Made by a program: the position numbers and the translations under genes. The notes under the pieces were generated by a model. It made no database searches. It worked only from the letters and a program-made list of their open reading frames with translations, and had not been told where the DNA came from. Source: Bryobacteraceae bacterium (GTDB lineage: Bacteria; Acidobacteriota; Terriglobia; Bryobacterales; Bryobacteraceae). Taken from it: DNA of 64,000 nucleotides. Where the stretch lies: positions 1 through 64,000 of the forward strand of contig JASHQT010000049.1 in assembly GCA_030039005.1 (NCBI GenBank), in the 5' to 3' direction. Each line of letters opens with the position of its first letter. The stretch's first letter is position 1. Of this stretch, positions 16,907 to 25,782 are shown in pieces.

Positions 16907-17437
16907 CTATTTGTCTTTGTCCTTGTGAGTTTCCACTTTCGGGATTCCGAAATGTCCGCCGAGCTCGTTCAGTTGGTCCGGATCGATGCTGCCCTCGATG
17001 CTGACGATGGTCAGTTGCTTCGGTTCGGTAGATAAGATCACTAGCCCGCCGATCTTGTTGTTGCCGGTCTTCACGTACACTTCGGCATTTTCACCGGACT
17101 TCTGGCTGCGGACGCCGACGATGCGCGACCAGGCTGGATTGCGCAACGCCGCGCGAATCGGCTCAACGTCCGATTCCTGGTATTCGCCGGTCTTTTCGAA
17201 TTCATAGCTACGGACGTAGATGCCTTTCAAACCCGCGATCAACTTCTTTACCTGGGCGTCGTCGGAATCCTTGTCCGAAAGAAAGCGGCTGGCCAATTGA
17301 AGCAGGTTCGAGTCCATGGTGACGTCCACCACGTCGCTGGCCTTCGACGCGAGCCGCTCCACGCTAGGCGGGATCTTAATGTCTTGCGCCGCGAGTGGCG
17401 CAAGCGCGATACAAGCCAGGGCTGCCAGTTTGATCAT
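16907..17437 (-). CDS. DUF4252-like secreted protein of a sigma-factor module
   Basis: 176 residues from ATG 17437, chosen because it gives a signal peptide (MIKLAALACIALAPLAAQ) and an ATGA overlap with the upstream gene stop. The frame is open further upstream but lies inside the previous gene. The mature part (VERLASKASDVVDVTMDSNLL ... LKGIYVRSYEFEKTGEY ... EGSIDPDQLNELG) matches the DUF4252 pattern. That family is often found next to ECF sigma/anti-sigma genes in Acidobacteria and Bacteroidetes and has no known activity. The tail is Lys/Asp rich. Probably the regulated or sensed envelope component of the module. Confidence 0.8.
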   Translation of the reverse strand: MIKLAALACIALAPLAAQDIKIPPSVERLASKASDVVDVTMDSNLLQLASRFLSDKDSDDAQVKKLIAGLKGIYVRSYEFEKTGEYQESDVEPIRAALRNPAWSRIVGVRSQKSGENAEVYVKTGNNKIGGLVILSTEPKQLTIVSIEGSIDPDQLNELGGHFGIPKVETHKDKDK

Positions 17438-17739
17438 TCTTCCTCCGTAGAAGCGCGCATGGTCTTCTGAATCTTCGCGAGTTGCGCGGCCGTGATTTTG
17501 AGCGCGAGTTCCAGGCGCGCCTTGGCGGCTTCTCCCTGAATCCTTTCGCGCACGGCGGTTTGATGGTCGGTCCACAGTCCGGCGGCGATGGCGAAAGCCG
17601 AGCTCGTCGCCACTACCCAGCGCAGTAACCCGAACCTGGGACGCCGCGCCGTGGCGCGAGCGAAAACCTTCGCTTCGAACCAGGCCGGCGGCTCCTTGCG
17701 AGCCAGCGCATCCTTTAATTCCTTTTCAAAATCGCCCAT
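17434..17739 (-). CDS. Small single-pass membrane protein, putative anti-sigma partner
   Basis: 101 residues from ATG 17739. Its start overlaps the sigma gene stop as TGATG, and its stop overlaps the start of the DUF4252 gene, giving tight translational coupling. The layout is a short cytoplasmic N-terminus (MGDFEKELKDALARKEPPAW), one hydrophobic segment (LLRWVVATSSAFAIAAGLW) and a periplasmic helical tail (AKARLELALKITAAQLAKIQ). The architecture and position fit an anti-sigma factor or its truncated relative, but no ZAS zinc motif (HxxxCxxC) is present. The assignment rests mainly on context. Confidence 0.65.
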   Translation of the reverse strand: MGDFEKELKDALARKEPPAWFEAKVFARATARRPRFGLLRWVVATSSAFAIAAGLWTDHQTAVRERIQGEAAKARLELALKITAAQLAKIQKTMRASTEEE

Positions 17740-18281
17740 CAACGAATGTCTCCCATACTTCGCTCGATCTTTTCGCGCAGGATGGCGAGCGACCGGTGCA
17801 GATGGCTCTTCACCGTCCGCACGGGCATGTCCAGAACTTCCGAGATTTCTTCCGGTGTCAAGTCTTCCTGATAGCGCAGCACCACGGCCATGCGCGGCTT
17901 CTCCGCGAGCGTCGCGATCAACTGGCGCAAGCGGCGGTTCAGCAAAGGATCGCCGCGATCCTCGGCGACCGACGGCTCCGCAGTATCGCCCAAGGCGATC
18001 GTATAATGCGCGCCGCGCTTCCGCGCGTAGTCAATGCAGCGGTGGCTGGTGGTTTTTCGCAGCCAGAAGACCACATGCCGCGGCGAATCCAATCGATCGA
18101 ACTTGCGATAAAGCTGCAAAAATACGTCCTGCGCGATTTCCTCGGCCGCGCCCCGATCCCGCAAAAAATGGTACGCCAGGCTGAACACCATGGACTGATT
18201 GGCCCGCAGCGCATCGGCGAAAGCCATCTCCGGCGCCGTTTGCACCTTCGGCTGAGGTTCCGCGTTCGCCTCCGTCAGCAT
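17739..18281 (-). CDS. ECF-type RNA polymerase sigma factor
   Basis: 180 residues from ATG 18281; an upstream TTG at 18323 is also in frame. Region 2 is visible as VFSLAYHFLRDRGAAEEIAQ followed by DVFLQLYRKFD and FWLRKTTSHRCIDYARKR. Region 4 is the helix-turn-helix DLTPEEISEVLDMPVRTVKS, then HLHRSLAILREKI. It would direct RNA polymerase to an extracytoplasmic-stress regulon, probably including its own operon with the overlapping membrane partner and DUF4252 genes. The trigger is unknown. Confidence 0.85.
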   Translation of the reverse strand: MLTEANAEPQPKVQTAPEMAFADALRANQSMVFSLAYHFLRDRGAAEEIAQDVFLQLYRKFDRLDSPRHVVFWLRKTTSHRCIDYARKRGAHYTIALGDTAEPSVAEDRGDPLLNRRLRQLIATLAEKPRMAVVLRYQEDLTPEEISEVLDMPVRTVKSHLHRSLAILREKIERSMGDIR

Positions 18282-18335
18282 CTCTAGTGAGGAGTACGGG
18301 ACGGAAGGCACGGCGGGACGCAATTTTTTGCTGCT

Positions 18336-19307
18336 TTATCTGACGTAGGCCGGGAGGCCCTGGAGCTCGGACTCCTCCACTTTGACCCACCCGCCGTCAA
18401 ACGCCTCGACCAGACTGCCTTCGAGGAACCAACTCTTCGGCGCGTGGCCGCCCCACAGCGCTTGCCGGCGCGAATCGTGCAGGTTCCAGCGGATGGGCTC
18501 GAAATCGGGATCGACGCTTAGGTAATCCGACGTATAGAGCTCAATGCGGTGCCCGTCGGGATCGCGCAAGTAGAGAAAGTACGCGTTGGTGATGCCGTGA
18601 CGGCCGGGACCGCGCTCGATGCGATCGGTTTCAAAGGCGCCCGCGAGAATGTCGCAGAGCTGCGAAACCCGCGCGCCGTCGGGCAGCCAATACGCGAAAT
18701 GATGCAGCCGCGGCCCGGAGCCGTTGGTGGTGGCCAAATCGTGGACGTGGCCCTTGCGCTGCAACCAGGTGGCCCAGACGCGGCCGGTGTCGTCTTCGGT
18801 GTATTCGGTGAGCCGGAAATCGAGATGTTTCTGGTACCAATCGGTGAGCTCTTTCACCTGCGGCGAAAGAACGTTGATGTGATCGATTCGCTGGATGCCC
18901 GGGCCGCGATGCAGATCGAAGCGCTGGAGCAGCCAGGGATGCTTGATCGATTCGTAGTAGAACGCGATGGGAAAGCCGAACGGATCCTGCAGGCGCAGGA
19001 TGCGCGGGCGGTCCCGCTCAGATTCGAAGCGATGCGGAAGGCCCTGGGATTGCGCGATGGCGGCGATTTCATCCAGTGCGGCTTCGGAGCCGGCTTTGTA
19101 GGCGAGCTGCCGGACGCCAATGTCATTGCCCAGTTCCAGCTTCAGGCTCCACTCACGATCTTCGACGCCGCGCAGGTACAACGCGCGGTCGTCTTCGTGA
19201 ACCACGTTGAGACCGAGCAGATCGACGTAGAAATGGCGCGACGCGGCAATGTCAGCCACCGACAGTATGACGTGGCCGATGCGAATGACGCGAGGGAACG
19301 AAGACAT
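18336..19307 (-). CDS. hpaD: Homoprotocatechuate 2,3-dioxygenase (extradiol, VOC superfamily)
   Basis: 323 residues with two glyoxalase/VOC halves. Probable metal ligands are His143 (IDHINVLSP), His202 or His203 (PRLHHFAYWLPDG) and Glu256 (DGHRIELYTSDY), the 2-His-1-Glu triad of type I extradiol enzymes. The length and the C-terminal segment after the Glu (DPDFEPIRWNLHDSRRQALW) fit the 3,4-dihydroxyphenylacetate 2,3-dioxygenase subgroup, which uses Fe(II) or Mn(II). It starts 3 bp after hpaE stops on the same strand, which strongly supports the pathway call: ring opening gives 5-carboxymethyl-2-hydroxymuconate semialdehyde, the substrate of HpaE. Another catechol is possible as true substrate. 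Confidence 0.85.
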   Translation of the reverse strand: MSSFPRVIRIGHVILSVADIAASRHFYVDLLGLNVVHEDDRALYLRGVEDREWSLKLELGNDIGVRQLAYKAGSEAALDEIAAIAQSQGLPHRFESERDRPRILRLQDPFGFPIAFYYESIKHPWLLQRFDLHRGPGIQRIDHINVLSPQVKELTDWYQKHLDFRLTEYTEDDTGRVWATWLQRKGHVHDLATTNGSGPRLHHFAYWLPDGARVSQLCDILAGAFETDRIERGPGRHGITNAYFLYLRDPDGHRIELYTSDYLSVDPDFEPIRWNLHDSRRQALWGGHAPKSWFLEGSLVEAFDGGWVKVEESELQGLPAYVR

Positions 19308-19310
19308 GTG

Positions 19311-20837
19311 TTAGCCCTTCCCAAATTTTGGAATCGCGTGCGATCCCAACGGGACTGCGATGTGTTTGAGTTCAGTATAAAACTCGAAGGAGTGCTCGCC
19401 GCCCTCGCGATGCGTGCCGCTGGATTTCACGCCTCCAAATGGTGTGGGCAGATGGCGCACGTTGTGGCTGTTGATCCAGGTCATGCCGGCTTCCATCGCG
19501 AGCGCCATGCGGTGCGCGCGCGTGACGTCGCGAGTCCAGATATAGGACGCCAAGCCGTATTTCACGTCGTTGGCTTTGGCTAACGCGTCGGCTTCGTCGT
19601 CGAATGGAATGGCCGTCAGTACGGGGCCGAAAATCTCTTCCTGAGCGATGCGCATACGATTTTCGCCCAGGAACAGGGCAGGGGAGACGTAGTTGCCCTC
19701 GGTTCCCACGCGCTCGCCGCCAACAACCAGCTTGGCGCCTTCCTGTTTGCCGATCTCGATGTAGCCGAGCACGCGATCGCGATGCTCGGGATGGATGAGC
19801 GGGCCAACTTCGGTGTCCGGGTCGAGCGGGCTGCCGACCTTCACGCGGCGCGCGCGATCGGCGATCTTTTGGGTGAAGTCATCGAAAATCGAGCGTTCGA
19901 TCAGCGCGCGCGAATTGGCGGTGCAGCGCTCGCCGTTGAAGCTGTAGATCTGAAACACGGTGGCGTCGAGCGCGCGATCGAGATCGGCGTCGGCGAAAAT
20001 CACGGCCGGGGATTTGCCGCCGAGTTCGAGCGAAAGCCGCTTCAGGTGATCGGCGCCGGTTTTCATCACGATCGATCCCGTGGTAGTTTCGCCGGTAAAC
20101 GTAATGAGCGGAACCAAAGGATGCGCTACCAGCGGCGCGCCCGCTTCCTCGCCGTAGCCTTGTACGACGTTGAAGACGCCGGGCGGCAGGTCCGCCTCCT
20201 CGATGATCTGCGCGAGTTTCCAAGCCGTGAGCGGCGACCATTCGGCGGGTTTCAACACCACAGTGTTACCGGTGGCGAGCGCCGGTGCGATGCGCCACGT
20301 GGACAGCATCATGGGCGCGTTCCACGGCGTGATGATGCCGCATACGCCCACCGGGACGCGGAGGCTGTAGTTGAGCCATTCGGTGTCCACCGGGTACGTA
20401 CGGCCGTCCATGGCCTTTTCGGCGTATTCGGAGTAGAAGCTGAAGTTTTCAGCCGTGCGCGCGATTTGCGCGCGAACAATCTTTAGCGCCTGCCCCGCGT
20501 CCAGGCATTCGATGGTGGCTAGCTCGTCGCCATGTTTTTCGATCAGGCTCGCGATCTTGAACAGGTATTTCTTGCGATCCTTGGCTTTGCCGTGGCCCCA
20601 TTTTTCAAACGCGGCGTGAGCGGCCGTGGCCGCGCGATCGATGTCCTCGGCGTGGCCGCGCCAGGCACGCGACAGCGTGCGATTGGTGGAGGGGTCGAGC
20701 GTTTCGAACGTTTCCCCGCGGGCACCCTCCGTCCAGCGGCCGTTGATGTAATGCTCGACAGTAGCGCGGGCGAGCTTAGCGCGCACCTCATCGATGAACT
20801 CCGGGCTGATCCCGGCGGGAGCGGTAGCGGTGGCCAT
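19311..20837 (-). CDS. hpaE: 5-carboxymethyl-2-hydroxymuconate semialdehyde dehydrogenase (ALDH family)
   Basis: 508 residues, full length for the aldehyde dehydrogenase superfamily. Catalytic Cys305 lies in SFNGERCTANSR, general base Glu271 in LELGGKSPAV, and Asn173 in TPWNAPMM; the cofactor loop FTGETTTGS is at 247-255. NGERCTA around the cysteine and the pairing with a ring-cleavage dioxygenase are typical of HpaE, which oxidises the ring-fission semialdehyde with NAD+. It lies 36 bp downstream of the tolC-like gene and 3 bp upstream of hpaD. The later pathway genes (hpaF, hpaG, hpaH, hpaI) are not in this window. Confidence 0.85.
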   Translation of the reverse strand: MATATAPAGISPEFIDEVRAKLARATVEHYINGRWTEGARGETFETLDPSTNRTLSRAWRGHAEDIDRAATAAHAAFEKWGHGKAKDRKKYLFKIASLIEKHGDELATIECLDAGQALKIVRAQIARTAENFSFYSEYAEKAMDGRTYPVDTEWLNYSLRVPVGVCGIITPWNAPMMLSTWRIAPALATGNTVVLKPAEWSPLTAWKLAQIIEEADLPPGVFNVVQGYGEEAGAPLVAHPLVPLITFTGETTTGSIVMKTGADHLKRLSLELGGKSPAVIFADADLDRALDATVFQIYSFNGERCTANSRALIERSIFDDFTQKIADRARRVKVGSPLDPDTEVGPLIHPEHRDRVLGYIEIGKQEGAKLVVGGERVGTEGNYVSPALFLGENRMRIAQEEIFGPVLTAIPFDDEADALAKANDVKYGLASYIWTRDVTRAHRMALAMEAGMTWINSHNVRHLPTPFGGVKSSGTHREGGEHSFEFYTELKHIAVPLGSHAIPKFGKG

Positions 20838-20873
20838 GCGATGACTTTACTATACCCGGCGCGGCATGCGTTG

Positions 20874-22613
20874 CTACTTCAGCACCACGTGCCGTTCTTT
20901 CAGGATGGTTCCGGTAGCCAGTTGGAACTGCGCGATGGCTTCGGCCAAATCGGCCTGCGAACGGCGTTCCTGGCTGCGCGCGGTGATCATGGTGGCTTGG
21001 CGCTGTTGCACTAAGAAGAGCGTCGATGTGCCGGCGTGAAACTGGCGCTGCTCGCTTTGATACTGTTCTTCGGCCGATTCGCGCGCCACCGACGCGGCTT
21101 GCAGGCGGAGCTGCGCCATTTGCAGATTCTCCATCGCGTTGCGAACGTCGGATTGAATGTTTTGCTCGGTCTGCTGCTGTTGATTCTTGATGCGGCGCGT
21201 TTCGGCGAGCGACTTGCCGAGATTGGCTTCCGCGGTGCGATTACGGATCGGCAGCGATATGCTCAATTGCACTTCCGTGGTGGGAAAATTTCCATCCAGG
21301 ATCGCGGCCAGGGAATGCCCGTAGTTTCCCACCAAGACCGGCGGCAGCGTGGTGCTTCCAAACGAAACCGGGGAAAGCGCCGGCAATCCCTCCAGCGCCG
21401 AAAGTTCGTTGATCTGCGTTGTTAAGGGCGCGAACGCCGCGCTAAACGGGTTGGGCCCAGCCGGCAGCAGCGTTCCGGCTAACCCGGCGCGCGTGTACAG
21501 CGCGGTGAGATTCACTTGAGGTTTAGTCTGATTGCGGTAATAGCGGACGTCTTTTTCGTTGATCTCGCCGTTGATTTTGACTTCGGCGATTTCGGGCCGG
21601 TTGGCCATGGCCTGGGCGACTGCGTCCGCGAGCGGCGTGAGTGGAACCTGGACATCTTCCGGTGTCGTCGGAAGCAGCGCGGCGAACCACTGCGGGTCGG
21701 ACTGATCGGGCAGGATCAGTTCCTTCAGCGTATTTTCGGCGCCGGTGAGCGCCGATTGCGCCGCATAGGCGCCCACTTCGAAGGTGGCGAGCTGCGTCTG
21801 CGCGGCTACCACATCGATGGGAGCGAGCAGTCCCTGTTCTTCCTGGCGCCGGTTGCTTTCGTCCTGCTGGACGCCAATGCGTACCGCATCCAGTTGCACC
21901 TGCATGTTGTTGTAGGCGTATTCGAGCTCCCAGTAAGCCTGCTCGGCTTGCAGCACCACATTCATGACGCGCTGGCGGAATTGCTCGTCCGTGAGCTCTC
22001 GATTTTTCTTGGCGACATCGATCTGATGGCGGTTGTTGTCATACATGAAATTGCGCCACAGCGGCTGTGTGTAGGAAAAATTCAAGGCCGTCTGGTACTG
22101 CGGGTTCAGCGAAAGAAACTCGTTGTTGGAGAAGGCGTCGAGAGAGGAAAGATCCATCTTGAAAAGTCCGCCGAACCAGGGCATGTTCTGGGTGATTCCC
22201 GGGTCGGCCTCCCAGGCTTTGTTCAGCAGGCTGCCGTTGGCGCTGCCGCCGAGCGAGGAGGCGATGGGCGTGGTCTGCTGCTCCCAATACGCGTTGACGT
22301 TGAGCGTCGGATCGTAAACGCCTTTCGCGCCAGTGAGCGAGTAATCCGCTTCCAGGCGATCGATGCGGGCGAACTCGATATCTTTGTTGTTCGCGAGCGC
22401 CATGGTCAAAGCTTGGTCGAGCGAAATCTCCATTTTGGTTTCGACGCCGGTGCGCGGCGGCAACTGAAACGGACGCACGGGCGGAACCAGCGTGCTATTG
22501 GGCCGCGAAGATAGCGTCTCCTGGGCGGGCGTCTTCGGCTGTTGCGCGAAAGCATTTTGGATCAGAGCCGCGGAAAGCGCGAACGGTAAAACAAGTAGCG
22601 ATGGGCGGTACAT
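20874..22613 (-). CDS. TolC-family outer-membrane efflux channel
   Basis: 579 residues with an N-terminal signal peptide (MYRPSLLVLPFALSAALIQNAFAQ) and two long alpha-hairpin repeats typical of outer membrane efflux proteins. The first is near MEISLDQALTMALANNKDIE / YDPTLNVNAYWEQQT; the second has PLTPLADAVAQAMANRPEIA and VQLSISLPIRNRTAEANLG. The coiled-coil arms are Gln/Glu/Arg rich (QQQQTEQNIQSDVRNAMENL). Its start codon overlaps the RND pump stop as TGATG. It forms the exit duct of the tripartite pump encoded upstream. Confidence 0.85.
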   Translation of the reverse strand: MYRPSLLVLPFALSAALIQNAFAQQPKTPAQETLSSRPNSTLVPPVRPFQLPPRTGVETKMEISLDQALTMALANNKDIEFARIDRLEADYSLTGAKGVYDPTLNVNAYWEQQTTPIASSLGGSANGSLLNKAWEADPGITQNMPWFGGLFKMDLSSLDAFSNNEFLSLNPQYQTALNFSYTQPLWRNFMYDNNRHQIDVAKKNRELTDEQFRQRVMNVVLQAEQAYWELEYAYNNMQVQLDAVRIGVQQDESNRRQEEQGLLAPIDVVAAQTQLATFEVGAYAAQSALTGAENTLKELILPDQSDPQWFAALLPTTPEDVQVPLTPLADAVAQAMANRPEIAEVKINGEINEKDVRYYRNQTKPQVNLTALYTRAGLAGTLLPAGPNPFSAAFAPLTTQINELSALEGLPALSPVSFGSTTLPPVLVGNYGHSLAAILDGNFPTTEVQLSISLPIRNRTAEANLGKSLAETRRIKNQQQQTEQNIQSDVRNAMENLQMAQLRLQAASVARESAEEQYQSEQRQFHAGTSTLFLVQQRQATMITARSQERRSQADLAEAIAQFQLATGTILKERHVVLK

Positions 22614-25600
22614 CAGGCGTGTTCTCCGGCGGGGTCCAAACCAGGAACCACGTCTCTTATTGGTTGGGGCGTCTTCTCGTGCTTGCGCGCGAATTTGCGG
22701 AAGAGCGGCAATTGCTTCATGTCGTCAAAGAGCGAATAAAAAACCGGGACGGCGAGGAGGGTAAGCAACAAACACAAGGTCTGCCCGCCAACCACCAGCA
22801 CGCCGATGGACCGGTTGCTCGCCGAGCCTTCGCCGTTGGAAAGCACCAGCGGGAGCATGCCGGCGACCAACGCGGTGGTGGTCATCAGGATGGGCCGCAG
22901 CCGGTCGCGATTGGCCTGGATGATGGCGTCATAGCGGTTCATTCCCGCGGCGCGCAGTCCGTTGGTGTGGTCGATTTGCAGGATCGCGTTCTTCTTCACG
23001 ATCCCGAACAACAGCAATAGGCCGAGGCCGGACATGATGTTCACGGCTTGATGGAACATCAACAGCGAGAGGATGCCGAACGGAATCGCGAGCGGCAGCG
23101 TCAGCAGGATCGTAAACGGGTGAACGAAGGATTCGAACTGCGCCGCGAGCACGATGTACATGAAGATGAACGTCAGCGCGATGGCGAGGATGAAATAATA
23201 GCCGGCGCGGCCGAGCTCCTTCGAAGTGCCAACCAGACTGGTGCGATAGCCAGGATCCATGTGCATCTGGGCCGCGAGATCGTTGAGGGTGGAAATCACT
23301 TTCTGTTGCGATCCGCCGGGCATGATGTTGGCGCTCAGCGTCACCTGGCGCTGGCGATCCAGACGCCCGATGCTGGAGGGCGCATCGCCGCTCTTGATGC
23401 GCACCACTTGATCGAGCGGCACCCAGCCGCGCGTATTGGTGGAAAAGACGGTGAGCTGGCGCAGGCCCTCCGCGCTGGTGCGGTACTGCATGTCGGCGCG
23501 CACACGCACGTCGTACTCTTCGCCGCCGGAGGGGAACGAGGAGACCACCTGGCCGGCCACCATGGTGTTCAACGCTTGAGCGATGTCGCTGACGCGCACA
23601 CCTAAATCGGCGGCGCGCTGGCGATCGATTTCGACGCGCAGCTCTGGCTTGCCGTACACCAGCGACGTATCGGCATCGGCGATGTAGGGCATCGCCTTCA
23701 ATTTCGCGAGCAGCGCCTGCGAGTAGGTGTTGAGCTTGTCGAGGTCCGGGCCGGTGAGCGTGAACTGTACGTCGGCTTGGCCGCCCCCGGGACCGCTGGC
23801 CGCCTGGCCCACACTGGTGCGCAGATCCTTTGGATAATGGGTGAGAATTTCGCGCGCTTTCGCGATGAGTTGATCCTGCGTGTCCTTGCGCGCGTCGCGC
23901 GGAACCAGCTTGACGTAGATCGCGGCGCTGTTGACTTCGCCGCCCGTGGCTCCGGTGAAGGATTGCGAGGCAATACCCACGGACGTCAGAGTGTCGCTGA
24001 CGCCCGGCAGGGTGCGGACGTCGCGCGCAATGCGCTCGGCGATGGTGACGGTAGCGGCGAGCGAGCTGCCCTCGGGCGCGCGGATATTGACTTGAAACTC
24101 CGAACGGTCATCTTCGGGAAGAAAATTTTTGCCGACCAGGATGAACAGCGGGACCGTGCTGAGCACGACGCCGGCGCTGATGGCGACCATCGTTTTGCGA
24201 TGCGCCATGGCCCACTCGAGCATCCGCGTGTAATGACCGTCCAGGAAGCGGAAGAAGCGCGAGTCTTTGGAGCTCTTCTCCTTGCCGCCCTCATGGCCGG
24301 CGTGCATCTTGATGAAGCGCGAAGTGAGCATCGGCGTCAGGGTGAAGGACACCAGCAGCGAGACCGCGATGGCGAAAGACGCCGTAAATCCGAAGGACGA
24401 CATGAAACGCCCGACGATGCCACCCATGAAGCCGATGGGCAGGAACACGGCGAGCAGGGAGAAAGTGGTCGCCATGACCGCCAGGCCGATGTCGCGTGTG
24501 CCCTCAATCGCGGCGCGGAACGGCGACATGCCTTTTTCTTCCATGAAGCGGTAAATATTTTCGAGCACAATAATGGCGTCGTCGATTACGATGCCCACCA
24601 TGAGCGTCAGGGCCAGCATGGTGATCTGGTTCAAGTCGAAGCCGATCGCGGCCATCAGGGCGAAGGTCGAAATGATCGAGGTGGGAATCGCAACGGCGGA
24701 AATCAGCGTGGTACGGATGTTGGCGAGGAACGCGAACACGATGGCGGCCGCCAGGATGCTGCCCTCGATCAAATGCTGCTCGAGCGAATGCACGGCCGCC
24801 TTGATGAAAATGGACTGATCGTTGGTGATGGCGATGTGGATGTCTTTGGGAAGAGTAGATTCGACTTGCTTGATGCGCTCCTTGAGTGCGTCGGCGGCGG
24901 CCACGGTATTCTGGCCGGATTGCTTGGAGACCACCATGGTCACGGCAGGTTGGCCGTTCAGGCGCGCGGCGGTGGTGGGCTCTTCCTGCGAATCCTCCGC
25001 GTAGCCGATGTCGCGCAGCTTGACCACGTAAGAGCCGCGCTGGGCGATGGCGATTTCGTTGAACTGCGCGGGATCCACCAGCCGGCCGAGCGTGCGCACC
25101 GCCAGTTCGCGCGCACCCGCATTCACGTTGCCGGCGGGCATTTCCATGTTTTGCTGGCGCAGCGCGTTGGCTACGTCGGAGATGGCCAGGTTGTACCCAC
25201 GCATCTTGTCGGGATCCACCCAGACGCGGATCTCACGCTTCAGTCCGCCGACCAATTGAATTTGCCCGATGCCGTTGATGTTTTCCAGTTGCGGCTTGAT
25301 TTGCTTGTCGGCAATCTCGGTGACCTCGCGCAGCGGACGCGGTGAAGACAGCGCGATCTCCATGATGGGCGTGGCATCGGGATCGAATTTCTGCACCACG
25401 GGCGCCTTTGCGGTATCGGGAAGGTCGTTGACGATCAGGTTGACTTTGTCGCGAATTTCCTGCGCGCCCACGTCGCCGTTCTTGTCGAGCGAAAACGTAA
25501 CCGTGACCGTGGATTGGCCCTCCACCGAAGTGGACTGCACCTGCTCGATATCGCTGATGGTGTTGACGGAATCCTCGATGCGCTTGGTGATGTCGGTTTC

Positions 25601-25780
25601 GATCTCTTCGGCGGATGCGCCGGGATTGCTGACGGTCACTGACACGGTGGGCAGATCGATCTTGGGGAACAGGTCCACGCCCAGCGTGAAGAACGAAAAA
25701 ATGCCTACCACCATGAGCGCGACGATCAGCATGGTGGCGAAAACGGGCCGTTTGACGCAGATTTCGGCGAGTTTATGCAC
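22613..25780 (-). CDS. RND-family (HAE1/AcrB-like) multidrug efflux pump
   Basis: 1055 residues, the usual size of an AcrB/MexB protomer. N-terminal cytoplasmic helix and TM1 are present (KRPVFATMLIVALMVVGIFS), and the proton-relay acidic pair is in TM4 (GIVIDDAIIVLENIYRFMEE). The duplicated porter domain and second TM bundle follow (FGIVKKNAILQIDH; AAGMNRYDAIIQANRDRLRP). It exports hydrophobic compounds from the periplasm or inner membrane by proton antiport. Two bp separate it from the adaptor gene, and it overlaps the tolC gene by one base. A heavy-metal (HME) pump is less likely given the conserved DD pair and porter features. Confidence 0.9.
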   Translation of the reverse strand: MHKLAEICVKRPVFATMLIVALMVVGIFSFFTLGVDLFPKIDLPTVSVTVSNPGASAEEIETDITKRIEDSVNTISDIEQVQSTSVEGQSTVTVTFSLDKNGDVGAQEIRDKVNLIVNDLPDTAKAPVVQKFDPDATPIMEIALSSPRPLREVTEIADKQIKPQLENINGIGQIQLVGGLKREIRVWVDPDKMRGYNLAISDVANALRQQNMEMPAGNVNAGARELAVRTLGRLVDPAQFNEIAIAQRGSYVVKLRDIGYAEDSQEEPTTAARLNGQPAVTMVVSKQSGQNTVAAADALKERIKQVESTLPKDIHIAITNDQSIFIKAAVHSLEQHLIEGSILAAAIVFAFLANIRTTLISAVAIPTSIISTFALMAAIGFDLNQITMLALTLMVGIVIDDAIIVLENIYRFMEEKGMSPFRAAIEGTRDIGLAVMATTFSLLAVFLPIGFMGGIVGRFMSSFGFTASFAIAVSLLVSFTLTPMLTSRFIKMHAGHEGGKEKSSKDSRFFRFLDGHYTRMLEWAMAHRKTMVAISAGVVLSTVPLFILVGKNFLPEDDRSEFQVNIRAPEGSSLAATVTIAERIARDVRTLPGVSDTLTSVGIASQSFTGATGGEVNSAAIYVKLVPRDARKDTQDQLIAKAREILTHYPKDLRTSVGQAASGPGGGQADVQFTLTGPDLDKLNTYSQALLAKLKAMPYIADADTSLVYGKPELRVEIDRQRAADLGVRVSDIAQALNTMVAGQVVSSFPSGGEEYDVRVRADMQYRTSAEGLRQLTVFSTNTRGWVPLDQVVRIKSGDAPSSIGRLDRQRQVTLSANIMPGGSQQKVISTLNDLAAQMHMDPGYRTSLVGTSKELGRAGYYFILAIALTFIFMYIVLAAQFESFVHPFTILLTLPLAIPFGILSLLMFHQAVNIMSGLGLLLLFGIVKKNAILQIDHTNGLRAAGMNRYDAIIQANRDRLRPILMTTTALVAGMLPLVLSNGEGSASNRSIGVLVVGGQTLCLLLTLLAVPVFYSLFDDMKQLPLFRKFARKHEKTPQPIRDVVPGLDPAGEHA

Positions 25781-25782
25781 GG

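Noticed and set aside
19782..20486. 234-residue plus-strand frame opposite hpaE
   Set aside because: Antisense shadow; the aldehyde dehydrogenase has all catalytic residues in the other strand.
23777..25345. 522-residue plus-strand frame opposite the RND pump
   Set aside because: Low-complexity Arg/Gly/His/Asp composition typical of the antisense of a GC-rich gene; the RND protein on the minus strand is intact.
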